DNA from: Rostratula benghalensis
Taxonomy: Eukaryota > Chordata > Aves > Charadriiformes > Rostratulidae
Direction: 5' to 3'
Length of the DNA: 64,000 nt
NCBI GenBank assembly: GCA_013399305.1
Contig: VXAI01000015.1
Coordinates: 40,702 to 104,701, forward strand
Shown: in pieces, positions 1-13,124 of the stretch
Layout: the number at the start of each line of letters is the position of its first letter
How positions within the stretch are numbered: the first letter of the stretch is position 1
Notes under the pieces: generated by a model
What the model was told of the DNA's origin: nothing
Databases searched by the model: none
Seen by the model: the letters and a program-made list of their open reading frames with translations, nothing else
Translations under genes and position numbers: made by a program

Positions 1-416
1 TGGACAGCCTAAACGGAATGTTTTTTTTCTGCTAAGCAACCATGACAGCAGAGACAAATGCTTCTGTCCTCATCAGTATCTAAAATTCTGCTTGTAACTG
101 GGTAGGATGACTGCACCTCAACCATGGCTTTTCCTGTACAACATGGCCAAGTGACTGGATGTGCCATTGAGCATCAGGAGCTGACTACCTGTGCTTGACT
201 TTTCAGTTCCATCAGGAGAATTTTTCTTCTATTCACATACACAATGTAAATTCTGGAGATTTTGGCAGGCAGCCTCTGGGGCCTTAACAAGGCCTTCCTT
301 CCTAAGGAATGGGTACCATACTTTGAATAATACCAGTCTAAAAGACAGAGAATCCACAATTGTAGTTGATACCATGGATGCATTTGGGCTAATTGCTTCT
401 TCACTTTTGTCTTTAG

Positions 417-506
417 GAGCTGGAATTCCCCATGCTTGGAGCAGCCAAAGAATGGCATAGATGAGGATGAAACAGACCTGGACATTTGGGAGGTACCCAG
501 TCTCAG
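417..506 (+). CDS. Candidate internal exon A, unrecognised protein
   Basis: A 90-nt segment follows a pyrimidine-rich acceptor ending in tctttag and precedes a strong donor, CAG|gtaaga. One frame is open across it, with 1 nt completing an incoming codon and 2 nt left over. It encodes 29 residues with an acidic core (DEDETDLDIWE). The 2-nt exit phase fits the 1-nt entry phase of candidate exon B at 3,310. I do not recognise the protein. Splice signals and composition favour coding, but a frame this short can be open by chance, so this is a prediction only. Confidence 0.25.
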
Positions 507-808
507 GTAAGAAAGGATATAGATAGGATCCTGCAAACACCAGTTCAGCAGAAGGAACTATTTTCAGAGATACTTTCTCTGACTCATTTCTTGTTTGACA
601 ATTGCAGATGGCAAGCTTTTCCAGGTAGTAGCAGCTGTATTGCTTTAGCTGCTCTGTCAAAGTTCTTACCCTTTCCTACCAGTAGTTATGTGCATGGCTT
701 CAGTATCTTTAATTTCCAAGGTCGCTGTGTGTGGTAACAAGAGGATGCCTTAAAGTCTTGGAACAATTAGAAGACTTGTTGGTGGAATTGTTTTTGTTGT
801 GGTTGGGT

Positions 809-836
809 TTTGTTGTTGTTGTTGTTGTTGTTGTTG
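809..836. repeat. (TTG)n microsatellite
   Basis: About nine near-perfect TTG units in a row. This is a simple repeat in non-coding DNA; nothing suggests a function. Confidence 0.9.
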
Positions 837-2741
837 GTGTCCTGAAGGGCTATTTTGGGATGTGTTTGCCTTTACAAATATTTAAAGCAAGAAACTGTAT
901 TTCATCAGTATTTCCCCTGTTCCCACCAGAACCTCGACCTTCACTAAAGCTCTTGCCTCCCGTATACCTCCTTTTCTTTTTACTATTTTCTTGCTCATTA
1001 GTGAAAATATATATTGTACTTCTTAAGTATGGGAACCACCATCCTCTCTGTTGTAGAGTAATCACTGTAGCCTTTACCATTGGCATCCTCTCCTACTGTT
1101 AGGACAGATGCTCCCTCTGGGTACACTGGCCATATCTCTCAAAGTGATTTGAATTTTATCTTTGCAAATGAGCAAAGAATTTGCTTTTTTATGTATTGAG
1201 ATACCTCTCTATGTCCTATGTTTTGTACTGGCTACTATGTCTGTATCCAAGTGGGAAGTAACAGGACTACAGCTATGGTTAAAATAACCTGCATTGAGGT
1301 TAAATACAACAAAGGACCAAAGTGCTAAGTTTGGGAATGGTAAATACACTTAGTAGTGAGACTAAAAAAAATCCTAGAGTGCTAAGAAATTAATGAAATT
1401 CCAGGAGTTCACCTATTCTGTCCTCTTCCCATCAGTGAAGGAAGATAAGGGTTTGACACTGTTACCAAGGGACTGACCCTTGTGATTATCTTTCTTAGCC
1501 GTTGTACAACACAGGAGCTGAGGACAGCACTCAGGTACAGTCCAGATACATCCTTGAGGCACAGTTAGTGTGCAGTTGTACAACCTTTGTAAAGCTTGGA
1601 TTCCACAGGGAGGCTAAGAAATATAGTGATCAATAGCAATGTGGCTAAATCTTTTTGAATTGCAAAATATAAAGTTAAGAGAAGAGGTGATGAACCTGTC
1701 TCTTCTGCAGAGTGAAAAGTGAGGAGGTGAGGATCTTCTGTTGTTACTCACTGTGAACTGATATGGGAACATTGCAAGAGAAAACAGATATTCTTCTTTC
1801 TATCCTTGAAAGGAGACAGAGAAGAGGTAATAATGAGGAGAGTGAGGAGAGGTTAAAGGTGGTAGCAGAAAAGAGAATTCTCATTTTATGGGTGCCAAGT
1901 CCTATAAATTATTTTCTAAGTGCTGGGAAGAAGGTAGAAAGCAGGACAGAGATCTTTTCAAGGTTTAGGCTCTTCTATAGAGTAAGGCCCTTCTGTTTAG
2001 GAAAAAAAAAATCATCAAAGATAAATTATTCCCAGACAATAGGAATATAGAAATGATGAGGCTGCACATGGCGAACTTAAAAAATTCTGAAGTAGATTGT
2101 TATTGAAACTATCAGAACAAAGTCATTCACTTTTAACAGAATGTACTTTGTTGATTTGATGATGAATTGAAAGCTGGAGGGAAAATGAAAAGGCAGTTCA
2201 TGTAAAGCTGCATCAGCCTCTACCTCCATTGAGACATTTTTGCCAGTAGCAAAAAATTGGCCAGACTTTGTCATCATTTTGCATCACAACATGACCCGAA
2301 AGCAAACGTACCCTCTGCTGTCACACTACAAGGTGCTGGAGATCACTTGGAGAACTACGGTGGCCATACAGCTGGGGAGTGTTGGTCTTGGCAGCACTAC
2401 TGAATGCTGACAAACCAAGAGAACGGAAATACATTGCGTGGGTCTGCATCAACCTTACCAGTTTTCAGCTCCAGTAACAGCTATGTGTGAATTTTCATTT
2501 TCAAGTTTCTGCTTGCAAATGTGTGGCTTCAACTGAACCCTAAGATATTCTTGCTTGCCTGTCCTGTTGTCCTTGCTCACTGTTGTCCTGAATTTGTACA
2601 GTACTTGAGTGAGCCATGGGTCACAGCCATTGAATTTAATTGATGGAAAATGCACCAGAATCACTGTGATCACGTCATCTTAAACTCTCAGTTTGAAAGA
2701 AATGTAGCATTAGGAGATTTCCTCACTTCCTAGCTCCAAAT

Positions 2742-2746
<5 letters not shown>

Positions 2747-2773
<27 letters not shown>
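2747..2773. repeat. Poly-T tract
   Basis: A run of 27 T. It could be the poly-A tail of an old minus-strand retroposed copy, but I see no target-site duplication or recognisable body beside it. Confidence 0.9.
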
Positions 2774-2777
<4 letters not shown>

Positions 2778-3309
2778 CAGTAATACTGGTTTCTGTACCC
2801 TGCTTAGGTTCTTCTTTGGCATCCACTTTGTATTATCCTCCCCACCTGATATTCTTTTCCTTACTTTTAACCCAGTGTTGGTTTAAATTAGTTTCCCTAC
2901 CATAAATACTCACTCCCAACTCCTTCAATCTCTGCTAATCGCAGCAAATTTGATATGTTTATCTTGACTGGGACTTATGCCTTACTTAGGTGTTTGAAAC
3001 ATCTATCTTTATTGTCTTAGGCTTGAGAAAGGACATGTTTCAGGAGAGCTCAATTTGCCTCTGAATAAAGCCCACATGAACAAAGCAAGTAACTGCCACA
3101 ATTCCTTTACTCTGGGCACCTGATGTCCTGTGCCAGTGCAGGAAATCACACAGGAGAACACTCTGTTTACCTGTAACAGGACTTAAAAAGCTACAGTGGT
3201 CTATCAGCTCTGTGTATTGTCTTGTTTAGAAGAGGAGGTGGGTCCTGGGTGAATTTCTGTCACACTGTCTCACTTTTCTTGTTAAAATTCTCATGCTCTT
3301 TCCTCATAG

Positions 3310-3415
3310 GAAATACGGAGTTGTGCCTCGTAGCGCACCTCATCTAGAGGTGAGGCTTTGTCAGCTCATCTACTTGTTGCTATGTCGGTTCGCTGAACAA
3401 TTCCACCAAATCTTG
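3310..3415 (+). CDS. Candidate internal exon B, unrecognised protein
   Basis: A 106-nt segment follows a long pyrimidine tract ending in cctcatag and precedes the donor TTG|gtaagg. One frame is open throughout (1 nt plus 35 codons), begins KYGVVPRSAPHLE and includes a hydrophobic stretch, LIYLLL. The other frames carry stops. The segment has several CpG dinucleotides, although its surroundings are CpG-poor, which suggests constraint. Entry phase matches candidate exon A. I do not recognise the family. It could instead be a conserved non-coding element. Confidence 0.28.
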
Positions 3416-6400
3416 GTAAGGAGAAGTTCTTTGTAAGTAGAATGAGAGGCTCTCTTTGAGAGATCTGCTCAATCACTTCCATGACAAACCAATTAATGGG
3501 TTAGAAGCTCCAGTTGAAAACCAGAGTGGCATGGATAAAGGTGTGGACAGAGGGGGTTGACATGCCAGTGTTGGTTTCTAAGCGCTCTTGATGGATGGAT
3601 TTTACATTTTTCTTATTCACAAAGTGATGTGGCTTTCGGGTGCTTATGAGTAATGAGTGGAGCTAGTTTGTTTAGTGTCCCTGTCCCCCAAGGCCACTGC
3701 CCTTTGAGAGAGAACAGTGTGTACCACTGCTTTTGGCAGCCACGCTCCCAACTTGACGCAGTCGGTTTGGGGGGGCCACGGAGCCGGCAGAGATGACTCA
3801 TTCCGCCTCAGTGGCTCATTGAGGAGCTGCAGGGAAAAGCTATTTATAACCAGACCTTTCAGGTTCAGTGCAGCAGCATCTTCAGCAGGAGGAGTGGGAC
3901 AGAATGGGGATGGCACATAACACTTTGCAGATACAGATCAACCCCTGCCCCAATATTGTAGTCCTCAGCTGACTTCAGCCAGCCCTTCTTCCCAAGCCTT
4001 TTGCTCAACTGACTGGGTGCTCTGGTCCTGGTGTAAGACCCTGCTGGTAACTCATCAGGTCCTCAAAGAGCAGGGAGACAACTGTGAATGACATCAGTGT
4101 GAACAAAACACACTCTTTTTACTCTAGCTGCTAAGCTGGCTCTTACTGATTCTTTCTGACCCATGGCTATGGCTTTATCACCTTTTCTTTATCTCTGTCC
4201 ATGTTTACCCCTGGCTTGCCATTAAGATGAGCTCTTTTCATGGGCGTTTTCAAGCAGTCTTCATGCTGCCAGCAAATCTCATTTAAACCTCCTGAGGTTT
4301 CTCCTATGTACAAGCTAAAACTATAATTTATAAAACTGTTGTTGTTTTTTCGATCTTGCTGTGGACTCTTTTTATCTTTAGGTGCTTCCATGACTCCATA
4401 TGTGAAACAGAGATAATGATACCCCCTGGGTTAAGCACAGTGGGATCTATAGCTATGAAACACCACCTAAGTAGTAGTATTATTACCAGAGAGAGTCACA
4501 GAACAACAGGAAAGCATATTACACAACAGTAGGGGACAGCATGTGTTAAAGAAAATATTTACTACAAACACATACGTCTTTGTATCTAGGTAACTGTGGC
4601 TTTTATCTTGAAGCATATTAGCATACATTTAAATTACTGAATTTTATGTTAAACTTCTTCAAGTTGTCTGTTCTCTTAAGTGGATTTTGGATTCAAAGCC
4701 ACACGTCAGCAGGGAGCCTGTTGCGTGAATGCTTACCTTGTTCTTGTTCTGCCTCTGCCCTGTTCCTACCAATTGGCACATCTGGGACTGGGCTGCAGTT
4801 TGATGGCCCTTTAGCTCCTGTCATTCTGTAGGCTTCTTCCCATAGTTAAATGCTTCATATTTGGCTATTCATCCTCTCTTGTTCTTCACTTCTCTCTTCC
4901 TACCTCTTCTTCACTAAATAGACAACTGGCTGCAGAGTGTACGACTGGTGTACAGTTAAATGAGTATAAAGTCTCAGCAGGTGGTTAGGCTGTTTGGTAG
5001 ATCCATAATTTTTTTTTTTTTTTCATATTCTCTCTTGTGGCTGTCCTGTGTCACTCTGCTATGGACCCAGAGGTACAGAATACAGTGCTTATTGTATTCA
5101 TACAGAAGCTGTGCTGTAATAATTCTTGCTGGTTTTGACAACCAGCTAAAGGGGAATTCTACCCTGCATAAACCAAACAGTGTTGTGATGAACATCTTTT
5201 TTTCCTCAAAGCCCAGTGATAAGACTGGAGAGATTTGTGAATGTGAGATAATACCATATATGCTTCAGTTTATAATCTGGATTGGAGGTGGCCTCTGCAT
5301 AGTGGCCTCAAGTCTCCCTAGCTGCCACATTATTTTCTGAATCTCATTTTTGTTTTGGAAAAAAATAAACCTCTGGCTCTTATGGTTGAAAGTAAGCCTC
5401 TGAAACATGAACAAAATGTAGCTATTGCAGGGATACTTGTATTGGTCTTGAGAGAAAGAGACGGTATTTCAGGGGCATGGGCTGTCATGGGTTTTTTGGG
5501 GTGTTTTTTTGAGTGGTAAACTAAGATGTGCGGTGATTATGTCAGCTTTGCTCCTTGTCTGTTTCTTCAGCAAATTTTACACAGTAGATAAAATGGTTCT
5601 TAGAGCTGTTGGTTTGTCCTTTCAGCAGCAGCTTTGCCTTCCCTTTGGGACGTTAGGCACCCATGAGCACAATGTACGCAGTGCGGCTGGCTCCCCTGCG
5701 TGTCTCACCACCTCCTCTTTCCCAAAGGCTTACGCCGTTCTGGAGCAGGCCCCTGGAAAGGGATCCCAAGGGTGGGTGCTGTGGCCAGAGAGCATGCAAG
5801 GAGATGTGTCTGGGTTTGGCACCACGAACCCAGAACTGAGAAGGCTGGGAGGGGAAACCAAGAGTGTGCATACATGTCAGAGACTGAAAGGATTTACCTC
5901 CCTGCGTTTCCAATTGCTTGTTTTCTATCTGGGGAAAATCCCTTTTGACAGCCCAGGCGGTGAGCTTCTAATTCCTGTCTCCGGCTCATTTTTCACTTCA
6001 ATCCCTCAGCGAACGGATTTTAATGCTTGATGGATTCAAACAAAATTATTTCCATTCCTGTGGCTTTGCAAAAGCCTCTAGGGTGTGTGTGTGTGTGCTC
6101 AGGGGAGGAGGGATGCGGCTTGTTTTCTCTACACTCCAGTAAGCCTTCTCTCCAAGGGAAATGTATTTCATTTCTTCATTTAAGGCTTTCTTGCCGATGA
6201 TTTCTCCCATGCTGTCCTCCTAGCTCTTGGGTCACAGGAGGACCCATAAAAGATTTGCTGTTCCGAGGTGTATTGGATGCAATGTTCCAGATCAGTGTTT
6301 CTGCTGCAAGTGGGGATTCAAATAATAGGAGCAGACTGTGCTTCCAGGAATAGCACTGGACTGGGGTGAATAACTGTGGGAGAACTTTCATATTCCCCAG

Positions 6401-6754
6401 CTCTAGCTGGGAGTGAGACAACACCACAAACTGAGAAATGGGGTTAGTGACTGAAGCATTGGCTGGGTAATCAGCAGTCTTTACCGTAGACATCTTGTTT
6501 GAACATGTGTACAATTCACCATACTGCTATTGTAATAGACAACTATTGCTTTTTCTTACAATTTCCAGCCTCTCCTGCTGGCAGAAATCATTGTAGGGAA
6601 TTGTGTAAGGGCTCTGCTTGCATAATATTCAGTAGTCAGTCAGAATTTCCTCTGCTCAGTCACAATGCATTTCTGCTGAGCTTCTTCCACGGAGTTCCTG
6701 TGTCTGGAAGGCTAAACTATTTAAATGCTTGATACCTCACCCTGTGCAAAGTAC

Positions 6755-7090
6755 AGATGCCTGAGGAATGCCACTTTTCACCACTTGCCATTTGGACATC
6801 AAGCCGTTGACCGCAACTCTTTAGTGCATCCATCCAGCCAACTCCTTATCCACCAGCTGATCCATCCATCAAATCCATGTCTCTCCAATTTAGAGAGAAG
6901 GATGTCACGTGGAACAACGTCAAATGCTTTGCATAAGTCCAGGTAGATTATGTCAGCTGCTTTTCCCTTATCCACCAACACTGTAATGTCTTCATAAAAA
7001 GGCCAACAAATTGGTCAGGCATGATTTGCCCTTAGTGTAGCCCTGTTGGCTGTCACTAATCACCTCCTTATTTTCCATGCATACAGAGGC
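6755..7090 (-). mobile_element. CR1 LINE fragment (reverse transcriptase part)
   Basis: Read on the minus strand, this encodes the familiar CR1 ORF2 stretch: a TKGKSCLTNL segment, then DKGKAADIIYLDLCKAFD, then RHGFDGW. This is part of the reverse transcriptase domain including the KAFD motif. The element is truncated at both ends: the 5' ORF part and the 3' terminal repeats are missing. A stop interrupts the frame near 6,799, so it is a dead copy. CR1 is the dominant LINE of birds and other sauropsids, which is the main pointer to the host group. The edges are judged by eye and may be off by tens of bases. Confidence 0.9.
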
Positions 7091-10000
7091 ACTTAAGTTG
7101 GGCCCCTGATGAAGCTGACTTACTGGCTGGAGTGGCTGGTATTACTGGTAGTATCTCTCTACATATAATTATTGCAAACCTGCAGTTCCTCTAACTTCAG
7201 CTTTTTCAGTATAAATGTTCTAATTCTCATTTTTGTTTTGTTAAATGCATATCTACAGGTGAGGAGCCCTATTTTATTAATGTGGTTTTCTAATGTGTTA
7301 GCTTACATTATACACAAAATTACACATAAAGAATATGTTTAAGTTTTAGTTGTAAATACAGTAATAACATTTCAGAAGTTATTTACTTTATCTAGTTAAT
7401 ACATTCTTGCTTGTTATTGTATGTTCATTTCAACATTGTCAATAATCCCCAAGCTCTTAAGCCAGGGACAGTAAATTGAAGTGTTAGTGAACTTTGGAAC
7501 TTCATGAATAAAATCATGCTAAGTCTGTTAGGTAGAAGAAGACACTTAATTTATAAACCAGTAGATACTGTCTAGTCTGAAAGCTTCAGCTACTTACTAC
7601 CACAACAGTATAGGCAAGTCTCTTTACATACCTTCCGATTATAAAAAATTATCTTTAATTGACATTTTCTGAAGGATCAATAAGAAAGTGAATTAAATGT
7701 GAGCAGAAAAGGAGTTCTTAAATTTTTATCTTGTCTTTCTGCTGTAAAATGTGGAGATTTTATTGGGGAAGTAACTGATTAATTAACCTTGTGCTTTGTC
7801 ACCACAGAAAGGAAGTAGACAGATATCTGGATAATGTGGTTTTTAAATACTCTCTTGTTTCAGCCAATGTTGTGGATTGCTTGTGTGCTACTAATAATGT
7901 TTATTAATATTTTGGTTGAACATTTTTTGAAGTCACCAGTGTTCCTTTTGCCAAAGGCATGAGTTGTGAATCCAGCTGGATACCCATTGAATTTACTAGC
8001 TGCAGATGAAATTATCTAATAGTGAATACATACTAGCATCTGACAGTACTAGTTTTATTAACAGCATTTGCCAGTAACTGATAACTTATTTTAATAGTGG
8101 TTTCCACCACATTGTTAGAGTGAGGATAAGGGAGACTGGAAGTTATCTATAGTGACAGAATACAGCATCAGTACCCCTGGGAAAGCATTGTGTTGGGTTT
8201 TTGTGAGACCAATCAGCCTTTCCTGCGTTGGAAAGGCTTAGAGATATGGCTGGTGTCTTCCAGCTGGAAAATCATTATCAAGCTTTTCTTTACATTCCAT
8301 GTTGTACTAACCTTGCCGTGTGTGCTGCTTGTTGCTCAAGCCTAGGCTTGTCATGTGCCTGGCACAGTAAACAATACCCTTAGCCACTACCCTTAAATGT
8401 TTTTCAGTTTCCTATTTACTCTTATATCTAGTTTCTATAATCCTTTAATGGTTACAGGCTTATGAGTGTAATCTCTAAATTTTACCTGGATATTCCTTGC
8501 GCTCTCGGTGGTTTTTTTATTGGACGTAAGACTGCTTCTAGCATAATATTGCTTGTGTGCCATTATCCCATTTAGTAAATGTTTAATTTCCTTTCAAGCT
8601 GATAGCATATTCATTTATTACTGCAACACTGAACTTTCCTCTTATGAACAGTTTACTTGAGGTAGCAATGCCCTGCTGCTGCTTACAAAATTGGCGAAGC
8701 TGTCTGATCTGTGACATTTCTCGTGTCATGTCCCACACACTAAAGATTTCTTGGCCTGTCCTGGTTGTCATATTGCATGTGTGATTCCATATGATACTGT
8801 CTTTCAGCTTTTATCTCTCAGATCTTGTGTGATGTATTTTATGTTTGCATTGTGGTTAAATCTGACTTGCACTTAATTCTGGACTGGATGATGGCTTATG
8901 GTTTGTTCTTTGACCTTCTATCAGTCTTGAAAGTTTTGAGGGAAAACCAATTCCCTAAAAAAGGGCCAGGCCATAATTTGAATTTTCAACAAAAGTCTCA
9001 GGAGAGACACCCCTTAGCAATCTTTGAAAAGGTAAGGATCAGATCATCAGATGCATCTATTTCTTCAGTTTCACTATACTTTTTTTTACTTACCTAAGAA
9101 AACTTTTTTTACACTTCATTTTTTTGTGAAGTGCAGTATCTCATAATGTATACAGATTTCTAAGGGGTTTTCACTGCCAGAATTGACTGGAACCTCTTAA
9201 ACATTTCAAATGCATCAAAATTGAGTATTAAGAAAAATAAAGCTTTTGATTGTCTTCCTTTTTACTGACATATATGGCTTTTAGATAAACAAGGATTTCT
9301 AGCACATACACATGCAATTTAGTATTTTCCCAATTGCCTTCTCTATTTTCAGACTGTCAGCTCTTCTGGGCATCTTGGTAGCTTCTTCTTTTCCATTCAA
9401 GTTATACTCTGGCATCTTTTTACTCCTGATATCATATAGCACTCCCTAGTTCCTCTACACCCAAACCACTTCACAAGTTATTCCTTATTAATGACACATT
9501 TCCAGCTGTGTCTACTCAGAATGAAGGCTTTTGCCACGTCCCTCTTCCTGAGCCCAGGAGACTGAAACGCTTCTGGATGGTTAGAGTTGGCAGGGCTATG
9601 GCTTGGGAGGGAACATGCTCCAGGCACAGTCCTGGCAGTGGATGGCATGGTGTGGGAATGGTATATTTGCAGAGGAGGTCAGTCCTCAGGTTTTTCCAAA
9701 AGGAGGGTACCACGTAAGAAGTATATTCAGAATGCAGTCAATACTATTCGCCCGATCACAGTGTATTATGAAATGATATTTATGTAGAACAGAATGAAAC
9801 GATCAGAGTAATTGTTCCCATGAGAATCATAGGGAGATGGCCAGGGTTCTTCAAGGAAGTGCCCTCAAGGGTATTTCCCTTAAGAGATTGTTTTTGAAAA
9901 AAAGAGTCAAGCTCCAGAAAATAAATCTAATAAAGTCCATTTTGTTTACGTAGCATTGAGCCCTGTGGGCTTTGGTGCTAATTCCTCTTGGCCAGTGCAC

Positions 10001-10239
10001 AGATGTAAGGAACTGACATCACCAGTGAGTGACAAGCGCACTGACTGTGATTTCTGTTCTCACACACTCTTCCCAGGAAATCCAGAACAGCCGTGTGTGT
10101 GTAGGTGAGCAGATGCTTTTGCCCATTTGTGGGGAAACGCACTGTTGGCGGGCACAGGGCTGAGTGAGGGAAGCTCTAGACTACACCCCTAGTTCATTGT
10201 CTTTTGCTGTAGTCGATTGCAATCTCTGCATGAATTGTT

Positions 10240-10286
10240 GTTGCTGCTATTATTATTATCATCATCATCATTTATTATTACTATTA
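10240..10286. repeat. (ATT)/(ATC) trinucleotide microsatellite
   Basis: Imperfect run of ATT and ATC units on the plus strand. Simple repeat, no gene nearby. Confidence 0.85.
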
Positions 10287-13067
10287 TGTGGTGCTGCAAG
10301 TCTATTCCCCCTCCCTCCAAGATGCTGTTTCTGCCAGAGCCTTTGATCACAGCCAAGAAGCTGGCTTTGACATTGTATGTATTCCCCTAGCCCACTGCAA
10401 AGTCCTAATCCTTCTAATAGCTGGAGGTTTTTCAGTTTAAGTCTTTTATTAATATTCCATCTTAATTGTAAAGCACTTCAGTGATATCAAAAAGCCTGTC
10501 TTACATAACAGCCTTATCCACACTTGAGTCCTTCAGAGCTGGAGCATCAGGAAAAACCTCTGTTTGATCTGCCTAGTCTGTCGTTAGTCCTCATGCCTTT
10601 AATGCACAAACCCAGTAGAAATTAACAATATGTTTCAAATGTCTAAGCTCAATCAATGTACATTTTGAAATGCTTGTTATTATTAGAAAGAGTAAGGCTT
10701 GCTGTCATGTACAGATTTAAGTGATGCAGTTAGCAAAGTCTCTATGAAGTCTTCTAGGAGCCTCATTTGCAGCTCTAAATTATCTGGAAAGTGAAAGAAG
10801 CTATAGGAAATGAAAGGAACTAAAATATTTCATAAAGTTCCAGTGCTGATGAGGTCCTACTAAGCATTAGCTTTCTTTGAGCTGGGTAAATAAATGAGAG
10901 CACTTGGAAACTGGTAACTACTTGTTTCCTCACTGTGAATATCCCAGAAAATCATCAAAAAGGAATAAAGGAGAAACAGTTTTGCCGATCAATAATAAGA
11001 CTTTATGAAGTACCGTTCTTAAGATTTTAATTCATTGCAGATGATCATCCCTTTTCCTCTTACACTGCTTCAGCTATTTTAGGCAATTGCCAACTTTCCC
11101 AATGCTTATACATTTCAGTAAAGACTAGGAGTGAGCTTTAAAACTAACAAACTGGCATGTTTAGAATATGAATCTTCATGTTTTAAGGAAGGTTTTTTAA
11201 GGAGATTTTCTTCAGGAGACTGATTCAACTCAGACACATGCTGTTAAGATGAAGCCCAAAGAGTAAACAGGGAACCTTCCTGGTAAAGCAGTGCAAGAAA
11301 CAAACAGTTTTAATAGAGTTTGATGTTATTAAGCAAAGAAAGGAGAGATGTGAACTTAAGCTTCAGACAACAAATAGGAACCTCTCCTTAAATCCCACTT
11401 CAGAAGACAAAGAACATACCAGCACATTTCCACAGTTTGCATTTAGAAGTCACATACAGAAGCAGATTTCTGTTTTCTCCAGCTTCTGTACTTGCTATGT
11501 GAAATGATTTCTAGAAGGCCACAACTTTTTCTACTTTGTATCTGAACAAAGATTCCTAAATCCAAAGAGCTGAGGACACCTTTGAAAAGCAGGCGTTCCT
11601 GTCTGCGCTTCCCAAGGAAAGAGACTAAGGCATAGTGCAAAAAGCTTGAATCCCTGTAGGTGCCCTTCACTGTGGGGGGGAAATGTCAGAATTTAGCATT
11701 CAGCGATTCAAACAAAATCACAGGCAGTCAGAGTGGTCATTAGCTTTCATTTTGACACCCAGCTAGTATATGCTGCCTGTCTGGAAACTACAAAGCTCAT
11801 TTTTGCTACTGCACAAGGTAGAACTATTCATTCTGTATGAGTTAATTTGATTCTTTAATAGCTGTGAAATAGAAATGCTTCTCTAGATGTCTAACAGGAC
11901 ATGTTGGAAATTACTGAAAACCGACATTATTCAATATAACTTGATAATTGTGCTAATGAAAAGTTGTTAGATCAATACCAAAACAGCATCCTTCTGAAAT
12001 GAGGCATAAAAAGCATTTTGCAAAAAATTTATTTGTAGAATTGATAAATTCCTTTGTAATTTTAGTGTAATTTAGGCAGACCATAACTAACTAAGCTGTA
12101 ATTTGTTCAGGACATCAGGTCTTTTATCAAATTATTGAAAAAAAATAAATAAGCAGAGCTCCAAGATTATGAATCCTCAGTGGCTTTGTTTAGTTTCTTG
12201 TACCAATGACACTGGTAGCAGCATCTTGCTCCCTCTCCCTCTGCCTCTCAGTAGTGAGGTGGGCACGCTTGCACAGGAGTTTTGAGCAGCTCTGCTTCTG
12301 AGACAAGGTGTCCTTCCTCCACTAGCCATGTCTTCTGGACCCTCTTCTCTCATGTCAGTACTGAGGCTGTAATTTTTCATCTGAAAGGGACTGCAGCTGC
12401 TAACAGAAACCTGACTGTGTATTGCAACTTCCTTTCTGGTTACAAACCAGACGTGGCAACCCTGTCTCTCTCCAGAGCTATCTTCTACAGAACTGTGCTG
12501 GTTATGTACCAGTATCTATGCTCATTAAATAAAGTATTTGAGCGAGAGCAGCTCTGTGGAGAGAGAACAGCTGCCCTGGAGATAACGAGTGATTCACTCC
12601 AGCCGATCCCAAATGAATTTGAACTCACTGTAGTTATTTCATACTCCTGCCTATTTGTTGTATAACTGAGTTTATGTTGTATAACTAAGTCATCACATGA
12701 TGGAAGCTCATATTTTAATTGTTGGTGGTGAAAGAGTCAAAGGGCAAAAAGCAGCAGCGACTTTTATTCTGATTTCCCAGGTGCTTCAATAAAGGCAGAA
12801 TAAATTATGAGGACTGATGTATCATGATGTTGATACACCTTAATACCCTTCCCCTGGGAAAGTAACCTTCTCCCAAAATAGACATAAGAGGTTTTCTTTG
12901 CCAGGAGACTGGCCAGAGATCAGGCTGCCAGGCAATGAGCAAGCAATAGCGTTTTATTCAGCCTTGTCCCCAAACAACTCCCAATCCAGACTGCAAGTGG
13001 CTGGCCTTCAGTGCTACTCTCTTTCCCTCCCATTCCCTGAAACTAATTATTTAGGGAGTTGATAAAT

Positions 13068-13124
13068 ATATTTTTTTTTTTTTTAATGGCAAAGATTAAA
13101 TGTTCCTAGTTGGGGGGGGGGGGG
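13068..13124. repeat. Poly-T and poly-G homopolymer runs
   Basis: A T run around 13,070-13,084 is followed by a run of 13 G at 13,112-13,124. Low-complexity DNA; run lengths in assemblies are often unreliable. Confidence 0.85.

Noticed and set aside
5509..6030. 173-codon plus-strand open frame
   Set aside because: No recognisable motif, no splice or promoter context. The hydrophobic start looks like a signal peptide by chance.
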